Below are positions 1 to 10,689 of a stretch of 25,000 nucleotides of DNA, in pieces. Position 1 is the stretch's first letter. Each line of letters opens with the position of its first letter. The position numbers and the translations under genes are program-made. The stretch is from Chrysomallon squamiferum. Taxonomy: Eukaryota > Mollusca > Gastropoda > Neomphalida > Peltospiridae. Location of the stretch: positions 39,922,295 to 39,947,294 of the forward strand of contig CM022665.1 of assembly GCA_012295275.1 (NCBI GenBank), in the 5' to 3' direction. A model generated the notes under the pieces. That model was not told the DNA's origin. It ran no database searches and saw only the letters and a list, made by a program, of their open reading frames with translations.

Positions 1-157
1 CAGTCTATGTCCTGGGTGACCTCCTGAAGGTCGTAACATTTGATGATGTCACCGACTTGAAACTTGACGTTACGATCCTCCAAGCTTATACCACACTCGA
101 CATCAGTTTTTATACTGTCCACTTCATTTTTAAAGTGTTTCAGAGACGATACTGGAC
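1..157 (-). CDS. MTIF2: MTIF2 last exon, cut by the window edge
   Basis: It encodes [20 protein letters not shown], then [20 protein letters not shown], the end of domain IV. The window stops two bases into a codon (TG, probably Trp). In human mtIF2 only about five residues follow this point, so the stop codon should be just outside. Confidence 0.94.
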
Positions 158-2266
158 CTAAAACAAAAATTTAAATTATGAATAAGTAGAAAAAAAGAAG
201 AAAAAAACCATAAAAAAAAGAGAAAGAGTGAAAAAGTTTTGTTTAGAAAATAGAAATAAAAGTAAATTTTTAAATAAATAAAAATTTAAAAAAAAACACC
301 CCAAAACAGAGAAATATTTAATTTGCTTAAAATAAAAATGTCAAATTTAAGTGCCAAGTATGTGAGTAATTAATTTTAAATAGGAATAATAATAAATGTC
401 ACCTGCAGTCATTTTTTATTTTTTATTTTTTTTATTTATTTCTTACTGACTTAAAGATTTTTTTACCCTTTCATTTTTCTAAATTTCCAAATATTTTTAT
501 CATTTAAAAATAAATAAATACAAACATGAAATATATATGTATTCACCTAAATATTTAGGTTGATATTTATATATCTGAAAATGTCTATGTGCATTAAGTG
601 TTTGTGGTTTCAATAACATATATATGTACTTATATTTTTATAACTTTTAATAACCAATTTTTTTTAAACTCTTCATATATTGCACAAAAATAATTGTAAA
701 TTATATTATGTGACTATTTAAACGAAATATGTTACAATATAATGTGAAATTTACAAAAGGAAAAATAAATAATTTTTGTTTTACCATCGTATATGATATC
801 GTCTCCACGAAGCACTTTGAATTGTTTCTTTTTATAGAGAACTCCCCTTGTACACCTGCATCCAGCCACAGGTATTTTCTTATTACCCTCTGTGATCTGA
901 AACACCTGTTGTATCTCAGCTTCACCTGAAAGACAGTCACAGATAAACTGTTTTATAGGTGTGTTTGTCTGTGAGTGTTTGTATGTGTGTGTGTCTGTTA
1001 TGTCTATGCATGTGTGTGTATATATGTGTTTGTGTGCATGTGTGTGTGTGTGTCTGTGTGTGTCTGTGAGTATGCATGTCCATGTATGTAAGTGTGTGTT
1101 TTTCTGTTTGTGTTTCTGCATGCATGCATGTTTTTATATGAATATGTGCATCTACTATACATTCATATCTTAATAGGCTCCTTTATTACCATAGGAGCAT
1201 CTGTGTGTATCTTGTACGTGTGTGTGTATCTGCTTGTTCGAGTTGGTCTGTCTTATGTACATTTGTGTTTGTGTGTGTTTGTGTGTGTGTACATTTGTGT
1301 AAAGGGGATGGTGTGTGTGCACAAACTTAGAAGTTGAATTTCAAACATGGTCAGTTTTGAATGAAGTAAGAAAGAAAGAGAGAAAGAGAAAAAGAGAGAG
1401 AGAGATATGAAAAAAAGAAAGAAAAAACAAAAGAAACTTACCAATAGTTTCTTCTTCCTTTAACACAGGCAGTCTGGAGCTGAGGCTTTCTTTCAAGTCG
1501 TCAAACAGTTTGTAGATCACTTTGTGCAGTTTGATAGGAACCTGCTTAGACTTGGCCAATTTCAACACCGAATCAGGAGCCTGTACGTTAAAACCAAATA
1601 TCTCACCTGCAAAAAAAAAAAACAAATATCTTGTTACACACAGATTTTTAAACTTTATTAGCAGAATAAAAATTAGTGAAATCAAAAATAATTTGTATGG
1701 TTTTTAATCTGTGCCATTGTGTCTGTAACTACAAATTTGATTTAAAGTGAACATACATCAATCAATCTTTACAAAAGTTAGTTCAGAATCTGTTCTCCTT
1801 TGTTTACATACAACAGTAATAAGTATTTTCTTACAAAAGCAAAAACCATTATAATAATAACAATTAGCAATAAGCATTAGTATTAATCTATTTTATCCAA
1901 ATGCTAGGGACCAGAAATGATTCAGATTTCAGAATATAAAGAGATAGCCAAGAATAGGATCTATGTCTAAATATGAATTTCATATACTGCTTATACAGAA
2001 CAGTATTCAGGAATTTTTATTTAACATTTTTAATAATTTTGTGCATAATATAAAGTTTATGTATTGAAATCAGTCTGAAAACTGTAACACATCAACATTT
2101 CTGCTGCTTGGAAAAAGGTTTTGTATTTAAGAACTTTTTGGATAAGGGATCCTCAAACTTTATTAGTATTGGTGTTTAGCATTAGTAGTGTTAGTAGTAT
2201 TAGTAGTATTATTGTTAGTAGTAACAGTTCTAGTAGTAGCATTAGTATTAGTGTTAGTAGTATTAA

Positions 2267-2304
<38 letters not shown>

Positions 2305-2500
2305 GTAGTAGTAGTAGTAGTAGTAGTAATAGTAGCAATACTAATAGTAATTATAATTGTAGTCATAATAGTAATAGTATTAGTAGTATTAGTAGTAGTG
2401 GTAGTTGTAGTAGTAGTATTAGTAATAGTAATTATAATTGAGTCATAATAGTAGTAGTTGTTGTTGTAGTAATAATAGTTGTAGTAGTAGTATTTGTAAC

Positions 2501-2542
<42 letters not shown>

Positions 2543-5500
2543 TATTAACCTTGAAATGCTTTTGCCAGTTCCACATCAGATTCAGTTACATTTCCAACAC
2601 CATAGTGAATGAGATCAAGTCTACACTGTTTGGAATGAAACGAGTCAAGTGTGTCCAGAATTGCTTCAACTGACCCATCAACATCACCTGTGAAACGTAT
2701 TAAATTTAAAAAAAAAAAAATTTTAACAGTTGTTTCTAATTTTTAATATACCTGTATGTCTATAAAAGATTTCTCACTAAAAATTTAAAAAAAAAAAAAA
2801 AAAAAATTCTGGAAAAAAAAGTTAAAAAAAAAGAAGAAAAAAACAAAATGCAGCTTTAAGTTTAATATTACATTCACAAAATTTTGTCTTTCATTTGCTT
2901 GCATAACAAACTAACACTTCTCATTTTTCCATTTCTTTTTCTTCCCCTTCCTTTCAAAGATTAGCTTAGATAATGAGTTCTAAATATCCAATCAGAATGA
3001 TCTTAAATCTCGATGTAAGATGGCAAAAACATAAATTTTTTAAGAGGTACATATACTTAACAAACATAAGAATTTAATGCTAATTACAACTGGAGAGAGA
3101 GAGCCAATTATGGCCACTGCTTCTTAGTCAGTCATCAACAAATATTAAAAAATAAATATATGTATATATATATATTTTCATCAATTTAAAATAACGATTT
3201 AAAAGTAGAAATACCAATCCTGTTATTTATACTATATTTAGAGGAATCTGAATCAAAGCAACACCTTTCAAAATGAGTGACAGCTGGGGCCCTTCGTGGG
3301 TTATGATAATTTCTTTTGGTTTAGGCATTCGTGTTGATTTTTTTCTACCCGCGGCTCGCCTTTTCATCAGCTCCTCTTGGTACACCTGGTCATGTTCTGC
3401 GCGCTTCTCATCTATTGCAATCTGATCTTCCTCCACCTTCTTCAGCGACTCCTGCTCTCTGCGCCATGTGGTTACCTCCCTTGCAACAGACTTCATAAAA
3501 GGAGGAAGGAAAAAATTAATTAATGAATATTAATAAATACTAACTGTATGACTGAGATCATATCAGCTATGAAATTCATTAGACTATTTATAAATACAAT
3601 TTAATTTTATTAAACATTTTTTTACTATAATATAACATGTGAAATTTCATCAAGTGATTTGGAAATAAATAATAATAATAAAAATTAAAACGTCTTTTTT
3701 GTGGGTCAATATTACAACATTTTCTTTTCTTTTTTTTTTTCATTCTAAAAATTGTCTATTTTATGGGTCAGTACTCAGTATTACAACAAATTACCTTTTT
3801 TTCATATTATGTATTTTCAACACATATTTCTTTTTAAAAACATTTTTAAATTTTAAATGCAAATATTTTTGTAACTTCAGGGACTGTGACTCTTTGAGTC
3901 ACACTTTAATTTCACAAAATATATTATTTTTACCTCAGATTCTACTTGGAGTGCTTCATCTCCAGCAGAAGGTAAATCCTTCCAGCCAATGATCTCTACA
4001 GGAGTTGCAGGTGGAGCTTCTTGAACTGGCCGTCCAGTGTCATTAAACATGCCTCGAACCTAGGAAATATTTTACATTAATAATATTAAAATCTTACTAA
4101 AAATCCCTCAGGCTTACAGATAATTTATACATTAATAATTTTAAAAGTTACATTTTGTACACTAATAATATTAAAAATTACAATTTGCACATTTAAATCC
4201 ACTGAACCTACAGACAATTTATTCATTAATAATATTAAAAGTTCCTTAAAAAACAATCTTTTTCAAAATCCCTTGAACCTTCAGTTTACAAATTAATAAA
4301 ATTAAAACTTTTCAAAATCTCTCAAACCTGGAGATATTTTGTATATTAATAATATTAAAACTTTTAGTACTAGCTATAATAGTGGTAGTAGAAGTAGTAG
4401 TAGCAATAGTAATAGTAGCAGTAGTAATATATCAGTAGTGATAGCATTAGTAGCATCAGTAGTAATATTAGTAGTAGTGATAGCAGCAGTAGGAACAACA
4501 GCAGTAGTAGCAGTGGTAGTAGTAACAGTAGCAGTAATATTAGTAACAAACATAAGCATGTAGCAAAATAAGAACATTGTGTAAAAATGTGGTACTGGAT
4601 ATAAAATTTGTATAACTTTTTAAAAAAAATATTGTTTTTCAGTTCTTAAATAAGCATAATCATGAAATGACAACAGAATGTTAAATTTATTTAAGAAGTA
4701 ATTAACAGGATATTTCTGTCTACCTTTGCCCAAACTGTACCAGCAACCAGACAGTGACCCTTTTTAAGTGTTCCTCTCTGAATAACCAGAGTTGCTAATT
4801 TTCTGAAAACAAAACAAAACAACAAGTGTTAAATAATACACAACAATAGTCTGTTAATACAGGGTGCAGCAAAAGTAATGCCCCTTTTATTTGCTTTTAC
4901 TGAACAATATATGTAGACATAGATAGAGATATGTAAGAACAAATATAAGTATTATTTATAAAAATATATAATATTAAACTAAAAAATGTATAGAAATATA
5001 TACAGTGTGAAATGATAAAAACAGAACTAAAGAAGGAATTACTTTTGCCATTCTCTGTATTAAAAAAAAATATATATTTATGTATTTACATCTGAAAGAA
5101 TTATTTAGAGATATAAACTTAAAAAAATAATAATTTAAAAATCCTTCTAACTCTAAGGGTCATACCACATTATTATGAACTTTTGAAAAAAAATAACACA
5201 TTTTTAAAGTCAGTATTGTGGTGAAAAAAAAATATACTGGCAATGTAAAATAAAAAAAAAATTAAAAAAAAATAAATTAAGTAAACAACAAAAGAAAAAG
5301 ATAGTCTAAAATCTTTAAAGCGTCTGCTTTTCTGCTGAATACTAGCATTCTTCTAACATATAACATGATGATCAACAGAAATAAAGAAATAGAAGAAATC
5401 TATTTAGGCTAAAGAACCTTTACACAGTACAAAAACATGTTATTTAACAAAGACTTACCCTCTTCCTGCGTCTGTTTTTGATTCAATGACAGTGGCCTCC

Positions 5501-5711
5501 ACTAAGCCCACAGGATCAGCTTTGAGTTCCATCACTTCAGCCTGGGTTATGATAGCTTCCTCCAGCTCCAGCAGATTAGTTTTCTGATTAATAACAAAAT
5601 AACTTATTTACAAGAGAAATAATACAGAGAAGAATTTTCAATAATAATTATATTTACAATTACAATATATTTGCGAAATTAAAGGAAAAATTCAAATACT
5701 ACAAGAAGTGA

Positions 5712-5753
<42 letters not shown>

Positions 5754-8700
5754 CTTTATTAATGTTCATGTGTAAAAATGTCTATATTTATTTATACTTT
5801 CAGTTACTGTGGTTAATGAGTTATTTCATGTTCAAAATTTCAGTCAACATGTTGAATTCTGTAAGAACTTTGATCGTATTAATAGAAAAATCCTAATGAA
5901 CATAACCTTTAGGAGGAATTTGCAAATGATCTGATCAATATTAACTGGATTTTGTTTTCATTTCAATATATTTCAAGTGGATTAAATCGAAATTTTGAAA
6001 AATGTGCTAATTTTATATGAAAAATATTACTAATTTTGATATTTTGTTAACATACTGAAAACACACAGTGCAGTTTTGGTTTAAATTTAAGAATCGTAAG
6101 TTAGTTGTAAAAATAAGTTTTTGTTTGTCAGATACCAGTGAATGAATCTGGAACTATTATGTATTTGTTAGCAAGTGTTTATATTTTAAGTAAAAAAAAT
6201 TAATTTACTTTTAAAGCAGAAATAGGAACAGCCTGTACATCTCCTCCAAAGTCTTCAAGAATCAACTGATGTTCTAACAACATTTGTTTTGTTCTTTCCT
6301 GCAAATAAAGTAAAAAAATATATATTTCAGTACCTTAGCACTAAATTAATGAGTATATATATTTAGTTAAACAACTACAAACTTTTTTACATAAGTAGTT
6401 GTTATATGTCAAATAAACTGGTTTTTCTTTTTTCTTTTATTATTTCCCTTTTTTTTCTTTTAAGAAAAAAGAGAAAGACAATCTTCTGACATTATTCAAA
6501 GGATTCCTTATATTCATGAACAGTAAAAAAAAAAAAAAAAATTTAACAGGCACTTTCTCGGATAGTAAAGCTTGTGACAAATTCTTACTGAAATGTTTGT
6601 GAGAAAACCTTTATATAATTCCATTTATAACAGAACAGAATAAACTCATTGGATTAAAAAGAGAAAAAGAAAACCAGTGAAAAATAATGAAAATATATAT
6701 AAGTGAAAAGAGAAAAAAAGTAAATAAAAAATAAAAAGTAAACACTCACAATGTCTGCTTCTGGTTTGTCAATCTTGTTTATAGCAACTATCACAGGAAC
6801 TGGGGAAAAAATAAAAAATAAAAATAAATACCCAGTAATATTACTTTATAGTAATTATAGAAATTAAATGCATGATCTTTTTGTTTCAAAAGAATAATGC
6901 TGTGAAATAGCAAAAAAAACAACCAATATCACAATGCTAAATAATAACTGCAATACATTAACAAATACACTGAATAACCCAGTGACAGTAATAAAAAAAT
7001 TTAACTATCCCCCAAAAACAATTCACATCAAAGTCAATTTTAATAATATCTGTCTTATAAAATTTATTCTATCAAATAGAGTTAAAAAAAAAAAAAAAAA
7101 TCATAAAGCCTCAGAGGTAAAAAATAATATTAAATAAATATTTTTCCTAGTTATATAAAATTAATTATATTATAAAGAAATAAAAAACATTTTTTTTTTT
7201 TTTTTTTTTCTTTATATTAAAGCTTTTGTTCACCATTTGCATTTTTTAGCATTTTTTAATTCTTTGTATTAAATCTTTTGTTCACCATTTGCATTTTTGG
7301 CATGGCCGATGGATTCCACTGTCTGATTCATGACTCCATCTTCAGCAGCTACGACTAACACGATGATGTCTGTGACCTGTGCCCCTCTTGCCCTCATTGC
7401 ACTGAATGCAGCATGGCCTGGTGTGTCCAGAAATGTAATTCCTTCTCCATTGTCAAGTTTAACTGCAAAGTTATAATGATAATAATTATTTTGTTTGTTT
7501 TGGTTTTGTTGGGGGTTTTTTCCATAGAAAAGTAAAAAAAAAAAAGACGTTTGTCTGAAAATAATGTAAATGCAATTTTGTCTACAATTATGTTTTGGTG
7601 ATGTAGATTGTTGTTAAAAAAAAATGGCAAAAGAAAAATCGTAATGAAAATAATAAAAATCTAAATTATTGAAGAAAAAGATATTATATACACATAGCCA
7701 TGCATATCATTTGCACATTAAATAAGAGCAAATAAAAACAGCCAACACAATTTCTCTACTTTTAAACGTTTTTTAAGTTTTTGAAATAAAATTTCATTTG
7801 CCTTTCTGATAATTCAGCAATCCATTTAAAGTAAGCAAGCTTTTAAAACAATGAAATAATTTTTAAAATAATAATAATAATAAAAAAAAAAAAAAAAAGA
7901 AGTTTAAAGTAAAGAAAAAAGAAAAGAAAAGAAGACTGAAGAAAAAAAAAAAATAAAAATATGAAAAAAAACACTTTAAAAATACAGGATTTTTCAAAAA
8001 CAATATTCTAAAAAGTTAATTTTACCTTGAAAAGCTCCTATATGCTGTGTTATTCCTCCAAATTCCTGGTCTACTATATTTGTATTTCTCAGAGCATCTA
8101 GAAGAGTTGTCTTTCCATGATCAACATGTCCCATGATGGTGACTATGGGAGGTCTTCGAACCAGAACAGAAGGATCTGGAGGTGGTCTGTGTTTAAAAAA
8201 AAATCCTAAATATTTCATATGACAGCAGGCTTAATAAACTGTGAGTTTGTACGTGTATGTGCGAGTGTATGATGGCTATGAATAAATAGCAGAATAAACA
8301 TTTTTATACTTCAGTGCAATTGTTTTATTATTTAGGATATACAACATTTGTTAATAATAAATAAGACAACAAAATAACAAGATCGAGGAGATATGTACAG
8401 AAAGATGGAAAATAATAAATTAGTACAAAATCGAAAGTAACAGAAGTTATTATAAAAAAGGTTCACTATGCCTTATAATATCTTATTTCAAAAGGAAAAA
8501 ACCCCAACATAAAATGAAAAAATAAATAAAAATATAAAGCAAATAAAAACATAAAATAAAATAAAATAAAATAAAATAAAATAAAATAAAATAAAATAAA
8601 ATAAAATAAAAAAGCATCTGCCTATTCTGCTGACTATTAACATTCTTCTAATATGGAATAGAATACTAATGGAAAATATTTCTGATAAAAGTAAATTATT

Positions 8701-9193
8701 GTAAAATTAATATCAGTAATGAAGTAATGGGTTCTGAATTAAGTGCAATAAAAAGAAAAACATATAATTTAACTCACTGGTCTCAAAGTAGGGAGTATAT
8801 AATTATGGTAAAGGTAGTAATGACTGACTGTATGTATTGCAGTACTAATGGGTCTTTTTGTGATTATTCTTGTTGCTTTTAAAAATGATTTATTTCAGTG
8901 CTATCCTCTTCATGTTGGTTATCTTTAATCCTTTTGGCGAGATATCTAGACATGTTAGAAGAGTGCCATCAGTGAGATATCTTGATATAATCCACTCGCT
9001 TAAGTTAATCCTTAATATTTTACTTGATGGATGATATTTTACTTTTGATGTAGGGGTAAAAATAGCTGATTTTCCCCAAAATGCCTGGCACTGGTAAATG
9101 TGTGTTGAGTAAAATTTGGTGGCGAAAGAGTTAACTTATTTGATTGATGTGTATATAGAATGAGAGGTTATTTCAATGAATTTAGGTGAAGAG

Positions 9194-9238
<45 letters not shown>

Positions 9239-10352
9239 AGTGTGTGTGTTAGAGTGAAGATATTAAATTTAATGTTATACGTACTGGCGGATTATATCTT
9301 TGTTTTCCTTTTCCTTAACTTGTTTTTTCTGTCCAAGTTTGCATCTGTAGCCTGATTTTTTTACAAATTCTTGGATTACTCTCAAATCATCAATTTCTAT
9401 CAAAAATTAATTAATTAATTACATAAATTAAGAATATTAATTATAATATGTATCTAGTTATTAGTAATAATTATAAAAATGAAAGAAAATAATAACTATA
9501 ATATAGTAGTAGTAGTAGTAGTAATAATAATGATAATAATACTAGCAGTAATAAAATTAAAGATGATAGGCAAAGTTACATAAGAAAAGGAACTAACATC
9601 AGTGCTTCAAAACCTGATTGTTACTGCATTTTTATTTCATTTATAAAATAATTTTAAAAATTTACATTAATCAATATCTCTTATTCTCTCTCATTCTCTG
9701 TTTCTGTTTTTCTGTCTCTCCGTTTCTCTCTCTCTCTCTAGATATATACAAACACGTAACTATATCCGTATCTGTATCTAAATAACAAATACTTCTGTCT
9801 ATAGACACACACACACACACACACACGTATTATCCATATCTTACATTTATATATTACAATAACATCAAGACATTATTATTATGTGATCATTGCTCACTTA
9901 TTGTACACAAATTACAATCTTTCCTTATTATAATCTTAAACAGATGTACTTCACTGATTTTCTTTTGAAGATTTATGTTACCAAATTTGTCACCACCTGG
10001 AACATAGGCCAGCACATCAAAAACATGGTCTGGAAAATTACAAACACATCCAAGATGCTAAATATCATATTAATCAATATTGTTTAATTATTAGCAAGAT
10101 AATAATTATATTAATTAATAAAAAAAATAAAAGATAAAAATTAAAAGTGTGTGTGTGTGTGTATATATTTATATGATGTATGCTTTTTATTCTTATGTTT
10201 ATTTTTATTTACTTTTAATATATATATATACATTTATATATGCTATTATTAAACCAACCTGTATCTTTGCTCAAGGCCTTAGCAAGTTCAGCAACAGTCA
10301 TATTTGAGTGAACTTGTTTTATAGGCTTTATGTTTACTCTGACTGGACGAAT
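1..10352 (-). CDS. MTIF2: Mitochondrial translation initiation factor IF-2, 15 exons, 5' end missing
   Basis: MTIF2 is the mitochondrial GTPase that brings formylmethionyl-tRNA to the small mitoribosomal subunit and promotes subunit joining. Exons in gene order: 10352-10259, 10029-9997, 9396-9285, 8186-8026, 7462-7286, 6799-6750, 6298-6209, 5583-5459, 4802-4724, 4059-3934, 3490-3265, 2687-2550, 1606-1442, 925-785, 157-1. All have AG/GT borders on the minus strand and phases that join without a stop, giving about 624 codons against roughly 725 residues in the human protein. The G motifs are intact: [27 protein letters not shown] and SAL. The C-terminal IF2 domains ([32 protein letters not shown]) follow. 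The transit peptide, start codon and last few residues are not in the annotated exons. Frame, splice sites and family motifs agree throughout, so the identification is very secure. Confidence 0.97.
785..925 (-). CDS. MTIF2: MTIF2 exon: domain IV
   Basis: It encodes [20 protein letters not shown], then [10 protein letters not shown], the start of the C-terminal fMet-tRNA-binding barrel (VTEGKKKVPVAGCRVxxG in human). It is phase 1 at both ends. Confidence 0.95.
961..1320. repeat. Degenerate TG-rich simple repeat in an MTIF2 intron
   Basis: The intron between 926 and 1441 is filled with imperfect TG/TGTC/TATG repeats. Long open frames in it on both strands (Cys/Val-rich or His/Thr-rich) are artefacts of the repeat. 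Confidence 0.85.
1442..1606 (-). CDS. MTIF2: MTIF2 exon: domain III to IV junction
   Basis: It encodes [17 protein letters not shown], then [17 protein letters not shown] and LSSRLPV. This covers the end of domain III and the long helix to the fMet-tRNA-binding domain. It is phase 1 at both ends. Confidence 0.95.
2165..2545. repeat. Compound AGT/ATT trinucleotide repeat
   Basis: About 380 bp of interrupted (AGT)n and (ATT)n end five bases before the donor of the 2550-2687 exon of MTIF2. Several open frames across it (Ser/Asn or Leu/Ile runs) are low-complexity artefacts. The rest of this intron (1607-2165) shows nothing recognisable. Confidence 0.92.
2550..2687 (-). CDS. MTIF2: MTIF2 exon: domain III
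   Basis: It encodes [15 protein letters not shown] and later [18 protein letters not shown], the signature of IF2 domain III (KxDVxGSxEAI, VGxVxxxDVxLA). It is phase 1 at both ends. Confidence 0.95.
3265..3490 (-). CDS. MTIF2: MTIF2 exon: charged linker/insert and start of domain III
   Basis: The largest exon seen starts [14 protein letters not shown] and continues with a highly charged, probably helical stretch, then a basic segment (KRRAAGRKK). It ends LSLILKG at the start of the next domain. The charged stretch lies where animal mtIF2 has an insert reported to do the work of the missing IF1 factor. It ends in phase 1 at AAAG/GTGTTG. Confidence 0.93.
3934..4059 (-). CDS. MTIF2: MTIF2 exon: end of domain II
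   Basis: Forty-two codons in phase 0 begin [12 protein letters not shown] and contain [18 protein letters not shown], the conserved P[SV]xPVxxxGWxxLPxAGxE segment. Confidence 0.95.
4366..4552. repeat. AGT/AGC-type trinucleotide repeat
   Basis: Imperfect (AGT)n with GCA and GTA variants in the intron between 4060 and 4723. Before it (about 4077-4360) is a loose AT-rich tandem pattern with a recurring 'TTAATAATATTAAAA' motif. Confidence 0.85.
4724..4802 (-). CDS. MTIF2: MTIF2 exon: domain II beta barrel
   Basis: It encodes [14 protein letters not shown] and VAGTVWAK, the canonical IIQRGTLxxG...AGxxWAKVR strand pattern of IF2 domain II. It runs from phase 2 to phase 0. Confidence 0.95.
4860..5057. 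mobile_element. Short mariner-type MITE in an MTIF2 intron
   Basis: The left end CAGGGTGCAGCAAAAGTAAT and the inverse of the right end, CAGAGAATGGCAAAAGTAAT, form imperfect 20-bp terminal inverted repeats. A TA dinucleotide flanks both sides (4858-4859 and 5058-5059), as expected for Tc1/mariner insertion. The 198-bp interior has no coding capacity. Family level is inferred from the GCAAAAGTAAT-type terminus. Confidence 0.75.
5459..5583 (-). CDS. MTIF2: MTIF2 exon: start of domain II
   Basis: It encodes [20 protein letters not shown] and the start of the beta-barrel domain ([14 protein letters not shown]), matching the VIESxxDKGRG segment of IF2. It ends in phase 2 at a consensus GTAAGT donor. 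Confidence 0.95.
5718..5753. repeat. Poly-T run of 36 bases
   Basis: Homopolymer in the intron 5584-6208 (poly-A on the gene's strand). No retroposon body adjoining it was recognised. Confidence 0.9.
6209..6298 (-). CDS. MTIF2: MTIF2 exon: end of the G domain (G5)
   Basis: Thirty codons in phase 0 encode the helix after G4, then [16 protein letters not shown], which contains the G5 SAL motif. Confidence 0.95.
6750..6799 (-). CDS. MTIF2: MTIF2 exon: G4 motif
   Basis: This 50-nt exon encodes [17 protein letters not shown] with the guanine-specificity motif NKID. The consensus donor GTGAGT follows. It completes phase 1 to phase 0. Confidence 0.95.
7210..7313. repeat. 52-bp tandem duplication across an MTIF2 splice donor
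   Basis: Two consecutive, slightly diverged copies (about 7210-7261 and 7262-7313) both contain TTTTGTTCACCATTTGCATT. On the minus strand this is the end of the 7462-7286 exon plus its donor. The exon-proximal copy is the functional one by frame; the distal copy is a decoy donor. Confidence 0.85.
7286..7462 (-). CDS. MTIF2: MTIF2 exon: G3 and switch II
   Basis: It encodes the G3 motif DTPGHAAF, then [12 protein letters not shown] and [11 protein letters not shown] of the G domain. It is phase 1 at both ends. The donor (AATG/GTGAAC) lies in a short tandem duplication, and a second copy of the same donor sequence lies 52 bp downstream; only the proximal one gives an open frame. Confidence 0.95.
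8026..8186 (-). CDS. MTIF2: MTIF2 exon: G1 (P-loop) and G2
   Basis: It contains the P-loop GHVDHGKT and the G2/switch I segment [10 protein letters not shown], both identical to the usual IF2 motifs. It starts in phase 2 and ends in phase 1 at CAAG/GTAAAA. Confidence 0.96.
8551..8612. repeat. (ATAAA)n pentanucleotide repeat
   Basis: About twelve uninterrupted copies in the 1.1-kb intron 8187-9284. Confidence 0.93.
8925..9134. mobile_element. Possible piggyBac-type MITE
   Basis: About 210 bp is bounded by TTAA on both sides. Related ends read inwards as TTAATCCTTTTGGCG and, inverted, TTAACTCTTTCGCC. TTAA flanks with CCTTTCGC-like ends are typical of piggyBac-derived short elements. The inverted repeat is short and imperfect, so this is tentative. 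Confidence 0.4.
9197..9236. repeat. (TG)n microsatellite
   Basis: About twenty TG units close to the donor side of the 9285-9396 MTIF2 exon. Confidence 0.93.
9285..9396 (-). CDS. MTIF2: MTIF2 exon: linker before the G domain
   Basis: It encodes the charged linker ([18 protein letters not shown] and a Lys-rich stretch) that precedes the GTPase domain. It begins in phase 1 after GATAG and ends in phase 2. Of two possible GT donors four bases apart, the one at 9284-9283 is chosen, because only it keeps the frame into the next exon. Confidence 0.88.
9804..9826. repeat. (AC)n microsatellite
   Basis: Short CA run in intron 9397-9996. The same intron also has CT-rich (about 9680-9740) and AGT/AAT-rich (about 9503-9545) tracts. 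Confidence 0.85.
9997..10029 (-). CDS. MTIF2: MTIF2 33-nt microexon
   Basis: A 33-nt exon between TTTTCCAG and GTGGTGAC encodes [11 protein letters not shown]. It is phase 1 at both ends, so skipping it would keep the frame. Joined to its neighbours it continues the alignment KNTDYVYEAL of the human protein as KDTDHVFDVL, which is why it is accepted despite its size. Confidence 0.85.
10259..10352 (-). CDS. MTIF2: MTIF2 exon: N-terminal domain, first exon recognised
   Basis: This exon encodes the conserved start of the mature protein, around [14 protein letters not shown], matching the MTxEELAxAxxKxT segment of animal mtIF2. It opens in phase 0 after a CAG acceptor and ends in phase 1 before GTTGGT. 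The methionine inside it is not taken as the start, because the open frame continues 5' of it to the acceptor and the family has a targeting sequence further upstream. Confidence 0.9.
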
Positions 10353-10355
10353 CTG

Positions 10356-10440
10356 ATAATAATAATAATAATAGTAATAATAACAATAATAATAATAATA
10401 GTAATACAATAACAATAACAATATTAATAAAAAAAAATAA
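10356..10440. repeat. AAT-rich trinucleotide repeat upstream of the first recognised MTIF2 exon
   Basis: (AAT)n with GTA and ACA variants directly abuts the acceptor of the 10259-10352 exon and replaces a normal polypyrimidine tract on the minus strand with an ATT run. Confidence 0.88.
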
Positions 10441-10689
10441 AAAATAATAACAAGATATACTCATTTCATTATAATTTGTATGTAATTTACTAATAATATT
10501 CTGAAAAAAATAATAAAGTTCAATGCTACTTATCTCAGTAACAAATATGATTTTAAACTATCAGTATTATGTGAAATAAATTAGATAAATTTCGAAGTTA
10601 TGTATCCATGATGACATATAATGGTTTGTCCATGAAATTCTGAGCGTTTTTGAAGGATGGAAATAAAACAGTTTTATCCACATTACAAT

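Noticed and set aside
732-1337. His/Thr-rich and Cys/Val-rich frames over the TG repeat
   Set aside because: Artefacts of TG/CA repeats; only the portion at 785-925 is a real exon, read in the MTIF2 frame.
2121-2576. Long Ser/Asn, Leu/Ile and Tyr/Thr open frames on both strands
   Set aside because: They exist only because an AGT/ATT trinucleotide repeat has few stops; no splice sites or conserved codons.
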